From Limnephilus marmoratus (taxonomy: Eukaryota; Arthropoda; Insecta; Trichoptera; Limnephilidae), in contig OU862920.1 in assembly GCA_917880885.1 (NCBI GenBank), positions 37,979,019 through 38,043,018 of the forward strand: a stretch of DNA of 64,000 nt, in the 5' to 3' direction. The notes beneath the pieces were generated by a model. The model did not search any database, was not told the DNA's origin, and worked only from the letters and a program-made list of their open reading frames with translations. This document shows, piece after piece, positions 8,554-19,084 of the stretch (positions within the stretch are counted from its first letter, which is position 1; each line of letters starts with the position of its first letter). The position numbers and the translations under genes were made by a program.

Positions 8554-10466
8554 TTTGCGGGTTATCTCCCGCGCCAGCTATATTTGCAAAGGCAATGGCA
8601 AATTGTTTGTCAGGATTACAGAACATGACGTTTTATTTGGATGATATTATCGTGATAGGGGAAGACGAAGACGATTTAGAGAAAAACGTATGTGTCGTGT
8701 TAGAAAGGTTGAAACATTGTAATCTAACAGTGAATAGTGACAAGTGTGAATTCAATTTAAAAGTTATTGAGTTTTTAGGTTATAAAATAAGTGAACAAGG
8801 GATTCAACCGTGTGAACGGAATAAAGAAGCCATTTTAAATGCACCAGCACCTAGTGATTTAAATAATTTAAGAAGTTTATTAGGTATGATTAGTTATTAT
8901 CGTAATTTTATTCCAAATATGGCAAATATATTGTCACCATTATACGAATTACTTAAAAAAGATGTTAAGTTTCAATGGGGTACGGAACAAGAAAATAGTT
9001 TTGCGATAATTAAAAGAATATTAACTTCGGATAGGATTTTAACGCATTTTGACGAAAATATACCTGTGAAACTTGTCACAGATGGTAGTTTTAATGGGGT
9101 AGCAGCAACATTACTTCATAGGTTTCAAAATGGCGTAGAAAGACCGATTGGGTTCGCAAGCAGAACTTTAACTAAAGCGGAAAAGAATTATTCTATTCTA
9201 GATATTGAAGCAACAGCAATTATTTTTGGAATTAAAAAGTTTTATCAATATTTGTACGGCAGAGAATTTATTTTAGCTGTGGATAATCAGCCGTTAGTGA
9301 GAATTTTAGGTGAAAATAAAGAAGTACCTAAGATTGCCGCGTCAAGGTTACAGAGATATGCTATTATGTTAGGTTCGTTTAATTTTAAAATTGAATATGT
9401 AAAATCGAAAAATAATTGTTCAGACTTTCTGAGCAGGTGTCCGATTGAAAAGGTTAGCTGTGAAGATGAGATAGAGTCTGATTACATTAATTATTTCGAG
9501 AATAATGGGTTTAATTTGTCTTTAGACGTGATAAAAAGCGAAACCGAAAAGGATGATGTGTTAGGTCAAGTAAAAAAATTTCTTATCGAAGGTTGGCCAG
9601 CATCAGTAAAAAAGGCACAAAGTGGTAACTTTATTAGAATTTTTTGGGAAAAAAGGTTAGAATTGTCTTTGATAAATGGGTGTGTTTTATATCAACATAA
9701 GGTTGTTGTACCTGAGTCTTTAAGACAAGAGGTTTTAAAGATGTTACATAGATCTCATTTAGGGGTTTTTAAGACTAAAGGTATTGCAAAAAGCTTTGTC
9801 TGGTGGCCAAAAATTAATCAAGATTTGGAGAAAATAACGGAAAATTGTAGAGATTGTTTAGAAATTAAACCAGAATCACAAAAGAGTTCTTTAGCAGTGT
9901 GGCCATATGAACCTGAAGTATGGTTCAGGGTACATATTGATCATGGTAGTTTATATAACAAAAATTTTTTAGTGGTGGTAGACTCTTCTTCAAAGTGGAT
10001 TGAGTGTCTGGAAGTAAACAGTCTGTCTTCAAAAGAAAATATCGAAATACTTCATAGATTATTTTCGCAATTTGGTTTTCCTGCAACTTTAGTTAGTGAT
10101 AATGGTACGTGTTTTTGTTCTGAGGATTTTGAAAATTTTTGTAAGAAAAATGGGATAGAACATATCACTAGTCCAGTCAATCACCCTAGTAGCAACGGGC
10201 AAGCTGAAGCTACAGTAAAGACTTGTAAAAATTTCCTTAAAAAAATTTGTAAACATAATGGATTTCCTTCAGATTATAAAGAAAAGTTAGGTAACTTTTT
10301 AGCAGACTATAGGAATACAGTTCACGCAACAACAGGATGTGAGCCATCTGTATTATTAATGGGTAGAAAAATTAGAACAGTATTTGACTCTCTGATTCCA
10401 AGGAAAATTGAGGATAGAACGGGTAAAACTCGGGTGTCTCGGGTTCTACTCGACGAAACAAAGTAA
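8554..10466 (+). pseudogene. pol of the gypsy element: RT (second half), RNase H and integrase
   Basis: The frame enters at about 8554 with GLSPAPAIFAKAMANCL, the conserved block before the catalytic YLDD (near 8634). RT thumb (PSDLNNLRSLLGMISYYRNF), RNase H (LVTDGS, RTLTKAEKNYSILDIEA, DNQPLV) and integrase follow. The integrase keeps the HH-CC zinc finger (HRSHLGV to CRDC, about 9743-9863), a catalytic-core DHG/VVVD segment, SDNG (about 10097) and the glutamate in NGQAEA (about 10200). Fingers/palm with the first catalytic aspartate and the protease are deleted, so reverse transcription from this copy is impossible. The frame ends at TAA 10464-10466 where the normal protein would continue; the rest is in another frame. 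The ATG at 8490 belongs to gag DNA read out of frame and is not a real start. Confidence 0.92.
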
Positions 10467-10864
10467 TAAAAAAGGTTACTCAGAGCCAAAACAATCAGAA
10501 AAGACAATATAAGGGTAGAGTTAAATCAGGTTTTAATATAGGTCAGAAAGTAATGACTAGAGATTTCAGATCTCAGGGTAATAGGTTATGGGTCCCTGGG
10601 GTTATTGTGGATAAAAAAGGTAGTAAAATATATTTCATAAAAATTAACAAGTCTAATATGGTGTGGAAAAGACATTTAGACCAGCTAAAGGAATTACATG
10701 TTTCATGGCAGGAGGAAGATAACCAGGAATTCGCGTCTGACACGTTGGAATTGTCGACGGACGAATTAGATCTCTCCGGTATGTTACGTAATAGAAGTGT
10801 CTCTAATTCTGTTTCTCCATGTTTCAGGTCTAACCCATGGCAAGGAAGGCTTCGGCCCAGGTGA
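10467..10864 (+). pseudogene. Frameshifted C-terminal tail of gypsy pol
   Basis: Just after the pol stop the +1-displaced frame carries the usual integrase tail: a basic QNNQKRQYKGRV segment, then FNIGQKVMTRDFR, a WVPGVIVDKKGSKIYF small barrel-like domain and VWKRHLDQLKEL. The final part is acidic and Ser-rich. An indel in the region 10440-10470 is the simplest cause of the frame change. This domain normally contacts target DNA or chromatin in gypsy integrases. It ends at 10864, 190 bp before the polypurine tract. Confidence 0.8.
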
Positions 10865-11046
10865 CAGCACTTCGCAGTCGAAATGGACAGAAATGGACAG
10901 AAGGGAGACAGAAAGAACAAAAACAAATGTTTTGTTAATTTTAAATGTAATGTGTTAATTTTAAATGTGAAATATGAAATATAAAATATATTGTATGAAA
11001 TATGTAGCTATAGGTATCACTTATGTAGCCAGGATTCTCCCGTTTA

Positions 11047-11058
11047 AGTAGGGGAGGA
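11047..11058 (+). promoter_or_regulatory. Polypurine tract
   Basis: AGTAGGGGAGGA directly precedes the TGTGAGAG start of the 3' LTR. It is the expected plus-strand primer site of LTR elements. Confidence 0.8.
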
Positions 11059-11283
11059 TGTGAGAGAGGTTTTAGGGTGGCACACCTGTTTCCGGCCATA
11101 CAAGAGCGAGACAGGTGATCCCGCATATAAAAGGAGATGCAGGCCTCTCCTCACTCTCTTTTTCCAACCGCCAACACGTTAGTTAGGACGTATTTATAGC
11201 CATTACTTATAATAAATATCCATATCGCCAATACGCGCATTATTTATAAATAACCTCGCCTACACTCGAGTCTGTATTTAACA
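11059..11283 (+). repeat. 3' LTR of the gypsy element (225 bp)
   Basis: Starts TGTGAGAG right after the polypurine tract and ends TATTTAACA, giving the TG..CA ends of an LTR. It includes a TATATAAAAG-like box at 11125-11133 (CATATAAAAGG) that could serve as promoter, and TATTTATAA words further on. The same 202-bp core is found inverted at 7117-7318. Confidence 0.85.
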
Positions 11284-11857
11284 ATAACTCTTGGAAAATA
11301 ATATCTATCTCACGAGAGGAGTTGCTATCTATCGCACTGTTCCAAGATTTTTCTAACTAAACCTCTAAGAATCAATTTGTTTAGATATATAATTTTTTAT
11401 ATATAGTGCTATTACTTAAGCATTTCTATTTCATTTTTACTTTATTAGCTTTCACCGTATTCTGATTGTACTCGGAATCTTAGTATCATGTAAGCTATTT
11501 GCATAATCATATACCTACATGCCTTGTACTGCACTACTTACATCCACCAATCATTATTTCCTATATGAAACGGATATTCTCATACGTACACCATGCACTT
11601 ATGATTGCATTAATTCGTTTTATTTTAAACGCCCACCGGGCTTTTGCCTACCAACTTGAACATACTTGCATATTTTAAATCATTATTTTTTTTAACTGTT
11701 GATAAATTACATTGATAATAGTAATAAAAATGTATAACTGTATAATGTATAAATATGAAAATAGTAATAAATATGCAAAACTGTAAGCCTTTACAGGCAT
11801 ATAAATAAATAAATATGCTGCGAAAATGTCAACTGCGACCGTACGTTTAAGGGCCCG
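11284..11857. other. No gene recognised
   Basis: A/T-rich. Near 11625-11650 the words AAACGCCCACCGGGCTTTTG resemble the degenerate 3' tail of a LINE in minus orientation (compare 21180-21205), but no coding remnant is attached. Confidence 0.4.
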
Positions 11858-12253
11858 CAACCCGGATTTGTACCGATTTATTACATATTTCCCTTAAACA
11901 CGGTAAGTTTTAAAGCTCTTAAAAAAATATATGTTATTCTTGAAGATAATATCTAGACTTTCCCGCGCCGAAACGCAAATTGCATAAAAATCCCTCAATA
12001 GAAAAATATCGCAAAGTATGCTCCAAAAATTATTATTAACACGTTTGTTTCAGTTATTTTAGAAGTTATATGTATGAAAAAATTCACAGTGTTTCTTTAA
12101 ATGCTGTTTAAGATAATGCCCGCGAGATTTTTGCTCTATTTTAAACGAGTCGTGTTTTATTAAACATTTTCGCAATTTTCGCATCAATTTTGCGGTTGTA
12201 AATGTTAGCGCTCTCCTCTAACATTCGTAATTTTGTATCTCTCCATCTTCTTC
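11858..12253 (+). repeat. Dispersed repeat family 1, copy 1
   Basis: This ~395-bp segment recurs at 63712-64000 with about 90-95% identity by eye, and its second half at 17422-17655. Shared words run in order: CAACCCGGATTT, ACACGGTAAGTTTTAAAGC, TCTAGACTTTCCCGCGCCG, AACACGTTTGTTTCAGTTAT, GATTTTTGCTCTATTTTAAA. It ends near ATCTCTCCATCTTCT in the two copies whose end is visible. No frame or terminal repeat is evident, and the class is unknown. Confidence 0.8.
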
Positions 12254-12869
12254 TTTTCGGGCCCGGTTGCAGAGCCTTAAGTTCACGAATAAACAAGCAT
12301 AAACTTTTTAATAAAAGAGTGTTTATCGGAAGTGACCTGCCAGGTAGATAAGTATCTTTTCTGTGTTCGTTTGCAAATAATAAAATTAGATAATGCCCAA
12401 AAACTCACAATAAATTGCACAGCACCCTTGAGATGATTTTTCACAAAAAAATGGCGCTCTAAAAATTATTCAATTATTATCAAATACAATGGAAAATTTC
12501 AATTTTTAATGAAAATTATAAACTATAGGTCCGTTGTGGGAGGTCTAAATGATTTTAACTGTGCAATTTTTTCGTGGTGTATGAAGGTCCGTATTGACAG
12601 TTTTTTTTTTAAGTATTGAATTTTCAAAAAAAGTTTTTTTAGATACACCCTTCGATCATCCAATTGATTAGTCAGAGGTCTCCAAATATTAAGTTTTGAG
12701 TTAATGAGAAAAGCAATATTCGGATGCTCGTCATAAACCAAATTTTATTACACGAGTCTATTTTACTTATTAAATATGCTGTAATATAACACCGGGGAGC
12801 ATAACGGTACGGTCGCCGTACGATATTTTGAAATTTTCTAGTAGTAACGCACAAAACTTCAATTAAATA
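12254..12869. other. No gene recognised
   Basis: Low-complexity and A/T-rich DNA, with short frames on the minus strand that have no recognisable motif. Confidence 0.4.
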
Positions 12870-13096
12870 TTTTGAACTGAAACTTCTTTACCCCGTTGCG
12901 ATTTAGAATTCGGATGAAACGGAAATGACGGAAGGCTCCTATTGGTTGAGATATAAAACGGAAATGACGCTAGGACTGCGCTCATTGGCCGCGTTGATTA
13001 TGACCTCACTTTTCAAGGCTCCTTGGTTCTTCATTGGTTGAGATTGTTTTGGTAAAGTTTAGCTCCTACCGCGTGTTAACTGCACTCGAAATTTTT
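12870..13096 (-). repeat. Short inverted-end element, family ii
   Basis: Begins TTGAACTGAAACTTCTTTA and ends GGTAAAGTTTAGCTCCTACC followed by GTGTTAACTGCACTCG. Internal words ATGAAACGGAAATGACG, GCGCTCATTGG and CTATTGGTTGAGAT recur in family ii copies at 23281-23782, 32840-33113 and 52784-52876. The two ends are imperfect inverted repeats of each other. Non-coding. Confidence 0.8.
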
Positions 13097-14362
13097 GTTT
13101 GTTTATTTCACCACAAGTTTTTCTGTATTACAAAGATTGATTTAGTGGTTTTTATGAGTAATCCGTGTATTTTACCAGGCAGGGGGTACACTTTTAAATG
13201 TAACTTGCAACTGCACACTCAACTAAAATTTCGATTTTTATTAAACCCCTGGAAGGCCAAGGAGACCCTATGAAATTAAAAAAAAAACTTTTTTAATGCG
13301 ATTTTGACCCTTATGTATAAAGAAACGGCATGAAAACAAGGTCAAAATCGCTTGCGCCAAATATCCCTATAGGTAGGGTAAAAGATTTCATTAAAGTGGC
13401 AACTCTAGAATGTTTGTAATTAATTTATCTGTGACTTCAGACCGCTGTCAAAACCGAAAAGTCGTGAGTTTTAGCATTTTTGTTCCTTTTTCAAATGCAT
13501 ATAAAGGTATTTATTTATTATCAATCACCTTTGAAATATGTTTTTTCACGTAGGATGTCTATTCAGGTTTATGTAAAAATAACAACATAAGTTCATTTTC
13601 GTATTTATACGGATATTTATGCAAAATTCGGGAAGCAAAATTTTCGGGCCTTTTTTTCAAATTAGGCCGTGCCCTTGGCTTCCAAGTGGTTTTAATCAAC
13701 TGGACGATCGATATGTACAGTGCAGCGCGCCGTGACAAAAAAGGCGCGATCTTCGTCTTTAGTTGTACTGTACCGTTGATCATTAGCTGATCCTTATTTA
13801 CTACAAGTTTACACTGCTTTTAAGTTTCCATAATCAAAGCGGACGTTAAAAGTACAAATTAACACTGCTGGGATTTTCGGAAAATTGAATCAAGAACACG
13901 GAGTTAATGAAAAATTAATGTAGGTGCTTGCTGTGGTCCTTGTGTTTTGCTGTGTAATTTGTTTAACTTGTTTTTATTAATAATATTATTTTGGAATAAC
14001 TGAAGTTCATAACCCTATATTTCCTATGCATGATATCGTGAAAACGTTTGTCAGGCACCCTAAATGCCATTAACTGTTCCAATTAATTGGAATAATAAAT
14101 AACCCGGTTCTAACTAAATATCGTTATCATTAACAAGAAATATTAACATGAGTTGGCATTCTATTCAAGGAATTGTATCTTCGCTGTAATGAACACCTGT
14201 ATGTTTTCTGCAATTATTGCTTCGACTTAAGTTGATCAAATTGACAAACAATATTATTGCGTAGTTGTGTAAAAATACATTATTCTATTTCAAGAGTCAT
14301 TATTGTTTATTCTCAACTGGCTTTGCCCAAGATTCAACACTTTTAAAATCCAATAAATATTG
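13097..14362. other. No gene recognised
   Basis: A/T-rich. A 12-bp inverted pair GCGATTTTGACC / GGTCAAAATCGC lies at about 13299-13351. Nothing else is supported. Confidence 0.4.
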
Positions 14363-14871
14363 TAAAAAAAACAGTTACGCGGTAGAAGTGAAACCTTCAG
14401 AAAAATAAAGTAGGCAAGAGTAGGGAGGCTACGAAGTACTGCACAAAGAGGAAACCGATAGGCTACAAAGCAACGCACAAAGAGAAGACCGATTATTCTA
14501 TCTCATTCTATCTCACGCAGGCTAAATCCTATAGATGTATGTGTTTGCATCTTTTTGATGTCGCTTTTTCGTTTCATCGAGTCACAACAGTGCCAAAGAA
14601 GTTTTTACTTCAAAAACAACATATGTGCAATTAACACGCGGTAGAAGTGAAAGCTTCAGAAAACTAAAGTAGACAAGAGTGGGGAGTACTGCACAAACAA
14701 GAGACCGATAGGCTTTAAAGCACCGCACAAAGAGGAGATCGATTAAACTATCTCATTCTCACGCTGGCTAAATTCTACAGATGTACGTGTTTGTCTATTT
14801 TTAATGTCGCTATTTTTCGTTTCACCGAGTTTCAAATCACAACGGTCCTAAAGAAGTTTTCACTTCAAAAA
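14363..14871 (+). repeat. Two family-i elements in direct tandem
   Basis: Copy one covers about 14363-14616 and copy two about 14617-14871. Each starts with an ACGCGGTAGAAGTGAAA end and finishes with AAAGAAGTTTTCACTTCAA (copy one has TTTTTACTTC). Internal words are shared in order: AAAGTAGACAAGAGTGGGGA, GCACAAAGAGGAGACCGAT, TCTATCTCATTCT, AGATGTATGTGTTTG, CGTTTCATCGAGT. The copies differ enough to be old. The same head-to-tail arrangement recurs at 39615-40085. Confidence 0.85.
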
Positions 14872-14927
14872 TGCGGAACAAACATGACCTCTTATATTTT
14901 TGCACCGTTGTAATCAATTTTTGGTGA

Positions 14928-15190
14928 CGTTGCAGGGATGCCCGGATTCATGGGATGAGGATTGAGTAGGTATTTTGCGGACCGGATCGGGAGATGGATG
15001 AGAGAGACCATTTGACCTCTCCGGCCGGACCCTCGACGCATCGCATTGCACTGCAGTGGGAGAAATGGATGCTTACACTCCTGCCCGTCCCTCCTTGATA
15101 ACTGACACCCCATTTCTTCTCACCCTTCATAAATTTTTCCTTCTCATAACTTCCTCGCCTTCTTTTCCATAAAAGTCCCTCCACATAGTT
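14928..15190 (+). repeat. SINE family B fragment
   Basis: GCAGGGATGCCCGGATTCAT matches the SINE B body seen at 26690-26885 (minus), 47728-47835 and 57247-57372. The 3' part (to about 15190) has TCCTTCTCATAACTTCC-like pyrimidine-rich words and a final TCCCTCCACATAGTTAC, a decayed version of the LINE-type tail described at 60564-60630. Confidence 0.6.
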
Positions 15191-15393
15191 ACTATTACTA
15201 GATTAATGTAAATGTAAAATAATGCCAGTATTTATAATTTAATTACAAGTAACTTTTCTTCTTGTTGTGCCCTATCAAGTCCCCCCGATGAAAATCTCTC
15301 TCTGTCTTAATTACAAGTAAACCTTATTATAAGCAATAATTTTCAGCCTGAAACACTCATTTACATTGAAAAATCTTCCGAGAAAAGATACTT

Positions 15394-15465
15394 GCCGCCA
15401 ACGGGACTTGAACCCGTGTCCTTCTGATTGCCGGTCGGATGCTCTGACCACTGAGCTATGGCGGC
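15394..15465 (-). pseudogene. tRNA-like sequence (anticodon position GGC), probably tRNA-derived repeat
   Basis: The 72 nt fold as a full cloverleaf: acceptor stem GCCGCCA/TGGCGGC perfect, D stem GCTC/GAGC perfect, T stem ACGGG/CCCGT perfect with loop TTCAAGT, and A and B box matches (TAGCTCAGTGGTCAGAGC; GGTTCAAGTCC). The anticodon loop CCGGCAA puts GGC in the anticodon place, but position 33 is C instead of the near-universal U and the anticodon stem has a C-A mismatch. Together with its second copy in a repeat, this points to a tRNA-derived SINE core or pseudogene rather than a working tRNA-Ala. Confidence 0.65.
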
Positions 15466-15894
15466 TTATCAAATACCCGCCAAATAATTCAATATACATA
15501 TACTAGTGTTTCATTCAACAATTGCTGCTTATTATATTTTTTCCACTTGAAAACAACCAACTTTATTTTTGCGAGAGAGACATTGTTAGTGTTAAATCTC
15601 TCACTAGGTGGCGTCGAGACAAATTATGTCTACATTTAGTGTGGAAATACTTAAACTTGCCAAATATTAATTATTATTTTTTAATTTATAAACTAACGTT
15701 TAGACAAGATTTTTATGCATAGCACAAAGGGTAACAATTATTATAAGCAATAATTGTCAGCCTGAAACACTCATTTACATTGAAAAATCTTCCGAGAAAA
15801 AAGTTGGTTGTTTTCATGTGGAAAAAATATAATAAGCAGTAATTGTTGAATGAAACACTAGTATATATTGAATTATTTGGCGGGTATTTGATAA

Positions 15895-15961
15895 GCCGCC
15901 ATAGCTCAGTGGTCAGAGCATCCGACCGGCAATCAGAAGGACACGGGTTCAAGTTGGCGGC
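15895..15961 (+). pseudogene. Second tRNA-like copy with a 5-nt deletion in the T arm
   Basis: Identical to the copy at 15394-15465 except that the 3' strand of the T stem (five bases, TCCCG) is missing, giving 67 nt. The T arm can no longer form, so this copy is certainly not a functional tRNA. Confidence 0.75.
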
Positions 15962-16110
15962 AAGTATCTTTTCTCGGAAGATTTATTCTATGTAAATGAG
16001 TGTTTCAGGCTGACAATTATTGCTTATAATAATTGTTACCCTTTGTGCTATGCATAAAAATCTTGTCTAAACGTTAGTTTATAAATTAAAAAATAATAAT
16101 TACAAATAAA

Positions 16111-16871
16111 TCCTTCACCACTAAAAATTAATTGTAATTATATATAGGTATGTACCAACACATGATTTCATAATCCTTTCACAAATATTGTCGAAAAGAA
16201 TTCAATTTCAGTTGTGCTTTTATTTAGGTTATAATAACAACAATCAAAATTATAACTGCTTTCTAGCGTTTATTTAACAATTTTCGTTGTTAAAAGCGAA
16301 GAAAAGAGAACTCCTTGAAATAACAGTGAAAAGCGAAATTTAAAAACAGCAATCCCGACACGAAATTTAAGACAATCACCATTTTTGATCTGAAAAAAGT
16401 TGGCGTATTAGTTTTTTTTCCTTTTTCATAAGCTTAGACTTAATTGGCAATTTTTTGGGATTGTTTCGTGGCGCCCGGGACCATTTAGAAAAAGTATGTC
16501 AACTTAAGCCCCCGCTTTAAACGTGACATAGTAACGATCTCATTTTACTGTAAGTATCGGCGCTTTTTTCTTCTTAATATTCCTATAGAGTGAATTTTCC
16601 AGCAAACCAACTCGTACCATCCGGGCAGACAATGGAATGTTATTTTTTCATTAAAAAAGCAGAACATAACTTCATAATTACTACTGGATGGTATATTGTA
16701 CTTAAAAAATATTTTATTTGAGTTTTCGTAAGACAGAATTTGATAAAAATAGTTGTAGATTGCTTGAATAAGTAAGTTACAATTACGTGGTTACAGATAA
16801 AATATATTTTAAAGTAAATCATTAACTTTCCATAATTTTATTCGAAATTATAATATCTCATCACAAAGTAT
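16111..16871. other. No gene recognised
   Basis: A/T-rich DNA without recognisable frames or repeats that I can support. Confidence 0.4.
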
Positions 16872-17284
16872 GACGACCTCCGTAGTCCAGTGGCTAAGAC
16901 TCTTGACTCACATTCCGGGGGTCGCGGGTTCGACCGGCATGCGCAAATAAATTTTATTTGATTAATTTGTGTTATTTCACAATTAATTCATTTAAAATAA
17001 TATATAGTATATTTGCGGCATGTTCCAGAGTGGAAGATACTATTAGTATCGCCCTGGTGTAAGACCACCATTCAGAATTGAAACGTTGCTTGAAAATGGC
17101 TTTAGCCGTGTTTAGTGACCAGATCTGAATAGCCAGGTACTTCCCAACCTTCCTCTTCCCCACCTCCTTCCCCTCCCCACTACCTTCAGCCTCACAACAT
17201 ACCCCAATTGGGGATGCCATAGTCTCACTGGCTCCAGACGGGAGCAGTTGAGATTCTTGTGCGGTATTCACTGTAAAAAAAAAA
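16872..17284 (+). repeat. SINE family A, full-length copy
   Basis: A tRNA-like head (16872-16946) has an A box around GTAGTCCAGTGGCTAAGACT and a B box GGGTTCGACC. The body follows: TTGCGGCATGTTCCAGAGTG, TATCGCCCTGGTGTAAGAC, GTGACCAGATCTGAATAGCC, a C-rich TTCC/CCCC block and GACGGGAGCAGTTGAGATTC, ending in an A12-like tail at 17275-17286. The same order is seen at 27065-27453. Transcription by RNA polymerase III from the internal boxes is expected for this class. Confidence 0.85.
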
Positions 17285-17421
17285 AATCTGTTTCGTATGA
17301 ACAGAATAATATGTTTCAACCCAATAGTAGTTATTAATTCACTGAACAAAATTTAGTTATTTATAAGTAGGAATCGTACGTGTACAAAAAGAGTGTTAAA
17401 CCTTCAAAAAACTCAAGTAGA

Positions 17422-17655
17422 CAACACGTTTGTTTCAGTTATTTTACAAATTATTGTTGTGAAAAAATTCACACTGTTACTTTAAATGATAATTAAGATG
17501 CCTTCCATGAGATTTTTGCTCTTTTAAATGAGTCGTGTTTTATTAATACATTTTAAAAGCAACAAAAAAATTCACAACTTTCGCATCGATTTTATCGCTT
17601 TAAAAATTAGCGCGCTCTTCTAACATTCCTAATTACATATCTCTCCATCTTCTGC
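17422..17655 (+). repeat. Dispersed repeat family 1, second-half fragment
   Basis: Matches 12035-12253 in order: AACACGTTTGTTTCAGTTAT, GAGTCGTGTTTTATTAA, TCGCATCGATTTT and ATCTCTCCATCTTCT at the end. It is preceded by a short piece resembling family i (CCTTCAAAAAACTCAAGTAG). Confidence 0.75.
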
Positions 17656-19084
17656 TATCCTAAGTAATTCGTATAGCGTCGTGTTTAGCAATCAACGATG
17701 AGTTTTTAAAAAAAAATTAAATTAATTATCAAGTTCTGTTATGATATCAATATAGGCTAGTTGCTTCATAAAACTGAAATAATTACAGAACTTGAAATTT
17801 ATCTTCAAAATGTAATGAACTGTTAAAAATGTTTGAAACAACCCTTCCTAAAATAAATAAACATTTTTGGAAGGTTCCCCAATGGACAAAATTTGCTTAT
17901 ATTTTTTTAGAAACACGTTCAAAATTTCTCATGGAATTAAAGCAAAACACAGTTTGAAAAAAAAATAATTCAACCATTTTTTTCCGTCGATCTAAAGGTC
18001 TGAAAAAGTGTATTATGGGGCTTGTGGTCTTTGGCGATCTTTTCAGACTAGATTGGGATAAAACATCACCGGTGTTTTGACAGGGGGGATAGGTTGACCT
18101 ATAAAATACCCGGGTGTATTTTTCATCGAAAACATAAAGCACCTGGGATAAGGGAAACGACGTTGGATAATAGAGTTAAGATGAAATCAATAAGATTTTC
18201 TAAGACTTGATTTAAATGGGGTTTTGATGAAAGAAGCAAAAAACTATTCACTTCGCTTCATGGAAAAAACCGAAAGGAATATTATCTATTATGTGGGTAA
18301 AATGTTAACGTTGACAAAAATATCTTTTGTGTAAAATCCGCTTTCTTGATTTTATCAGAAAACAAATGTAAGTTCAAGGTATTTTGTATCGTTTTTAATA
18401 TTTTCCCCATCAAGATCTCCCCAACAAGAGCTGGTATTAGTGGAACTACGATATTTCTATTTGGGCTTTTGGGCTATGATGTAACATTAAGGGGAGTGGA
18501 AATGGGAAAGGTCAGAAAATTTCAATTTTTCAAAGGTTGTCACGAAAAATAGCAGAAGCTATATCAAGCAACTTTTTGACTCCGAGTTGTGGTTTCTAAG
18601 CTGGATAAAATTTGAGAGTATCTGCCACACAGGAACGGTTATACATTTTAGAACTATTTAAATATTTAATGAAAATGAACTTGCTTGCTACAACAAGAGC
18701 ATTGGAGGGGACCCACCACTTTCCCAACGGCGTTATAAGGAAACATATGGTTTCCTCCTTCACCGCACACCTCAAGACTCTACTTTTTTTTTGAACGAAG
18801 CTACATTTATTTGAACGACTCTAGACCCTCCAATGTCCATGCATACGGGGTTAGTAAGCAGTATGCAAGTACTTACATTAAAATTATACAAAAGATAAAT
18901 AGAAGTAGCAGCCCGTGGAATAATTCTTCTGAAATAGGTAACATCAATAAGAGAAAACAGTGTTAGTAAAAGAAAAATAAAAATAAAAATAACGGCTAGA
19001 CCAGTCGAAGAAACCTTCTGTAAATAAAATAAGTAATGAGGAAAAAACAGTTATATGATTATGTTATAATGTAAGTAATTACTA
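17656..19084. other. No gene recognised
   Basis: Short frames exist but none has motifs or paired splice sites. Confidence 0.4.

Larger units (their letters stand above)
7117..11283 (+). mobile_element. Ty3/gypsy-type LTR retrotransposon, internally deleted, with inverted 5' LTR
   Basis: From left to right: an LTR copy in reverse orientation (7117-7318), a primer-binding-site-like TGGCGCAG at 7332, gag (7805-8553), a deletion junction inside gag/pol, RT-RNase H-integrase (to 10466), a frameshifted pol tail, a polypurine tract (11050-11058) and a correct 3' LTR (11059-11283). Protease and the first half of RT are missing, so it cannot be autonomous. I find no convincing target-site duplication, as expected if the left end was rearranged. 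The element's coding DNA is itself A/T-rich like the surroundings. No env-like frame follows pol. Confidence 0.9.
15324..16110. repeat. Nested palindromic repeat complex with tRNA-like cores
   Basis: Two kinds of inverted repeat are interleaved. Module 1, with a tRNA-like core, lies at 15324-15555 (minus) and 15798-16040 (plus). Module 2 forms arms at about 15655-15797 and 15965-16105, both containing AGACAAGATTTTTATGCATA and the palindromic ACAATTATTATAAGCAATAA segment. The shared CAGCCTGAAACACTCATTTA occurs three times in one orientation or the other. The complex looks like successive inversions or insertions of one element. Confidence 0.85.

Noticed and set aside
8490..8560. ATG at 8490 as the start of pol
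   Set aside because: The first ~20 codons are gag DNA read out of frame; the real junction is near 8554.
15394..15465. Functional tRNA-Ala (GGC)
   Set aside because: C at position 33, an anticodon-stem mismatch and a second copy in a repeat complex argue against a working tRNA.
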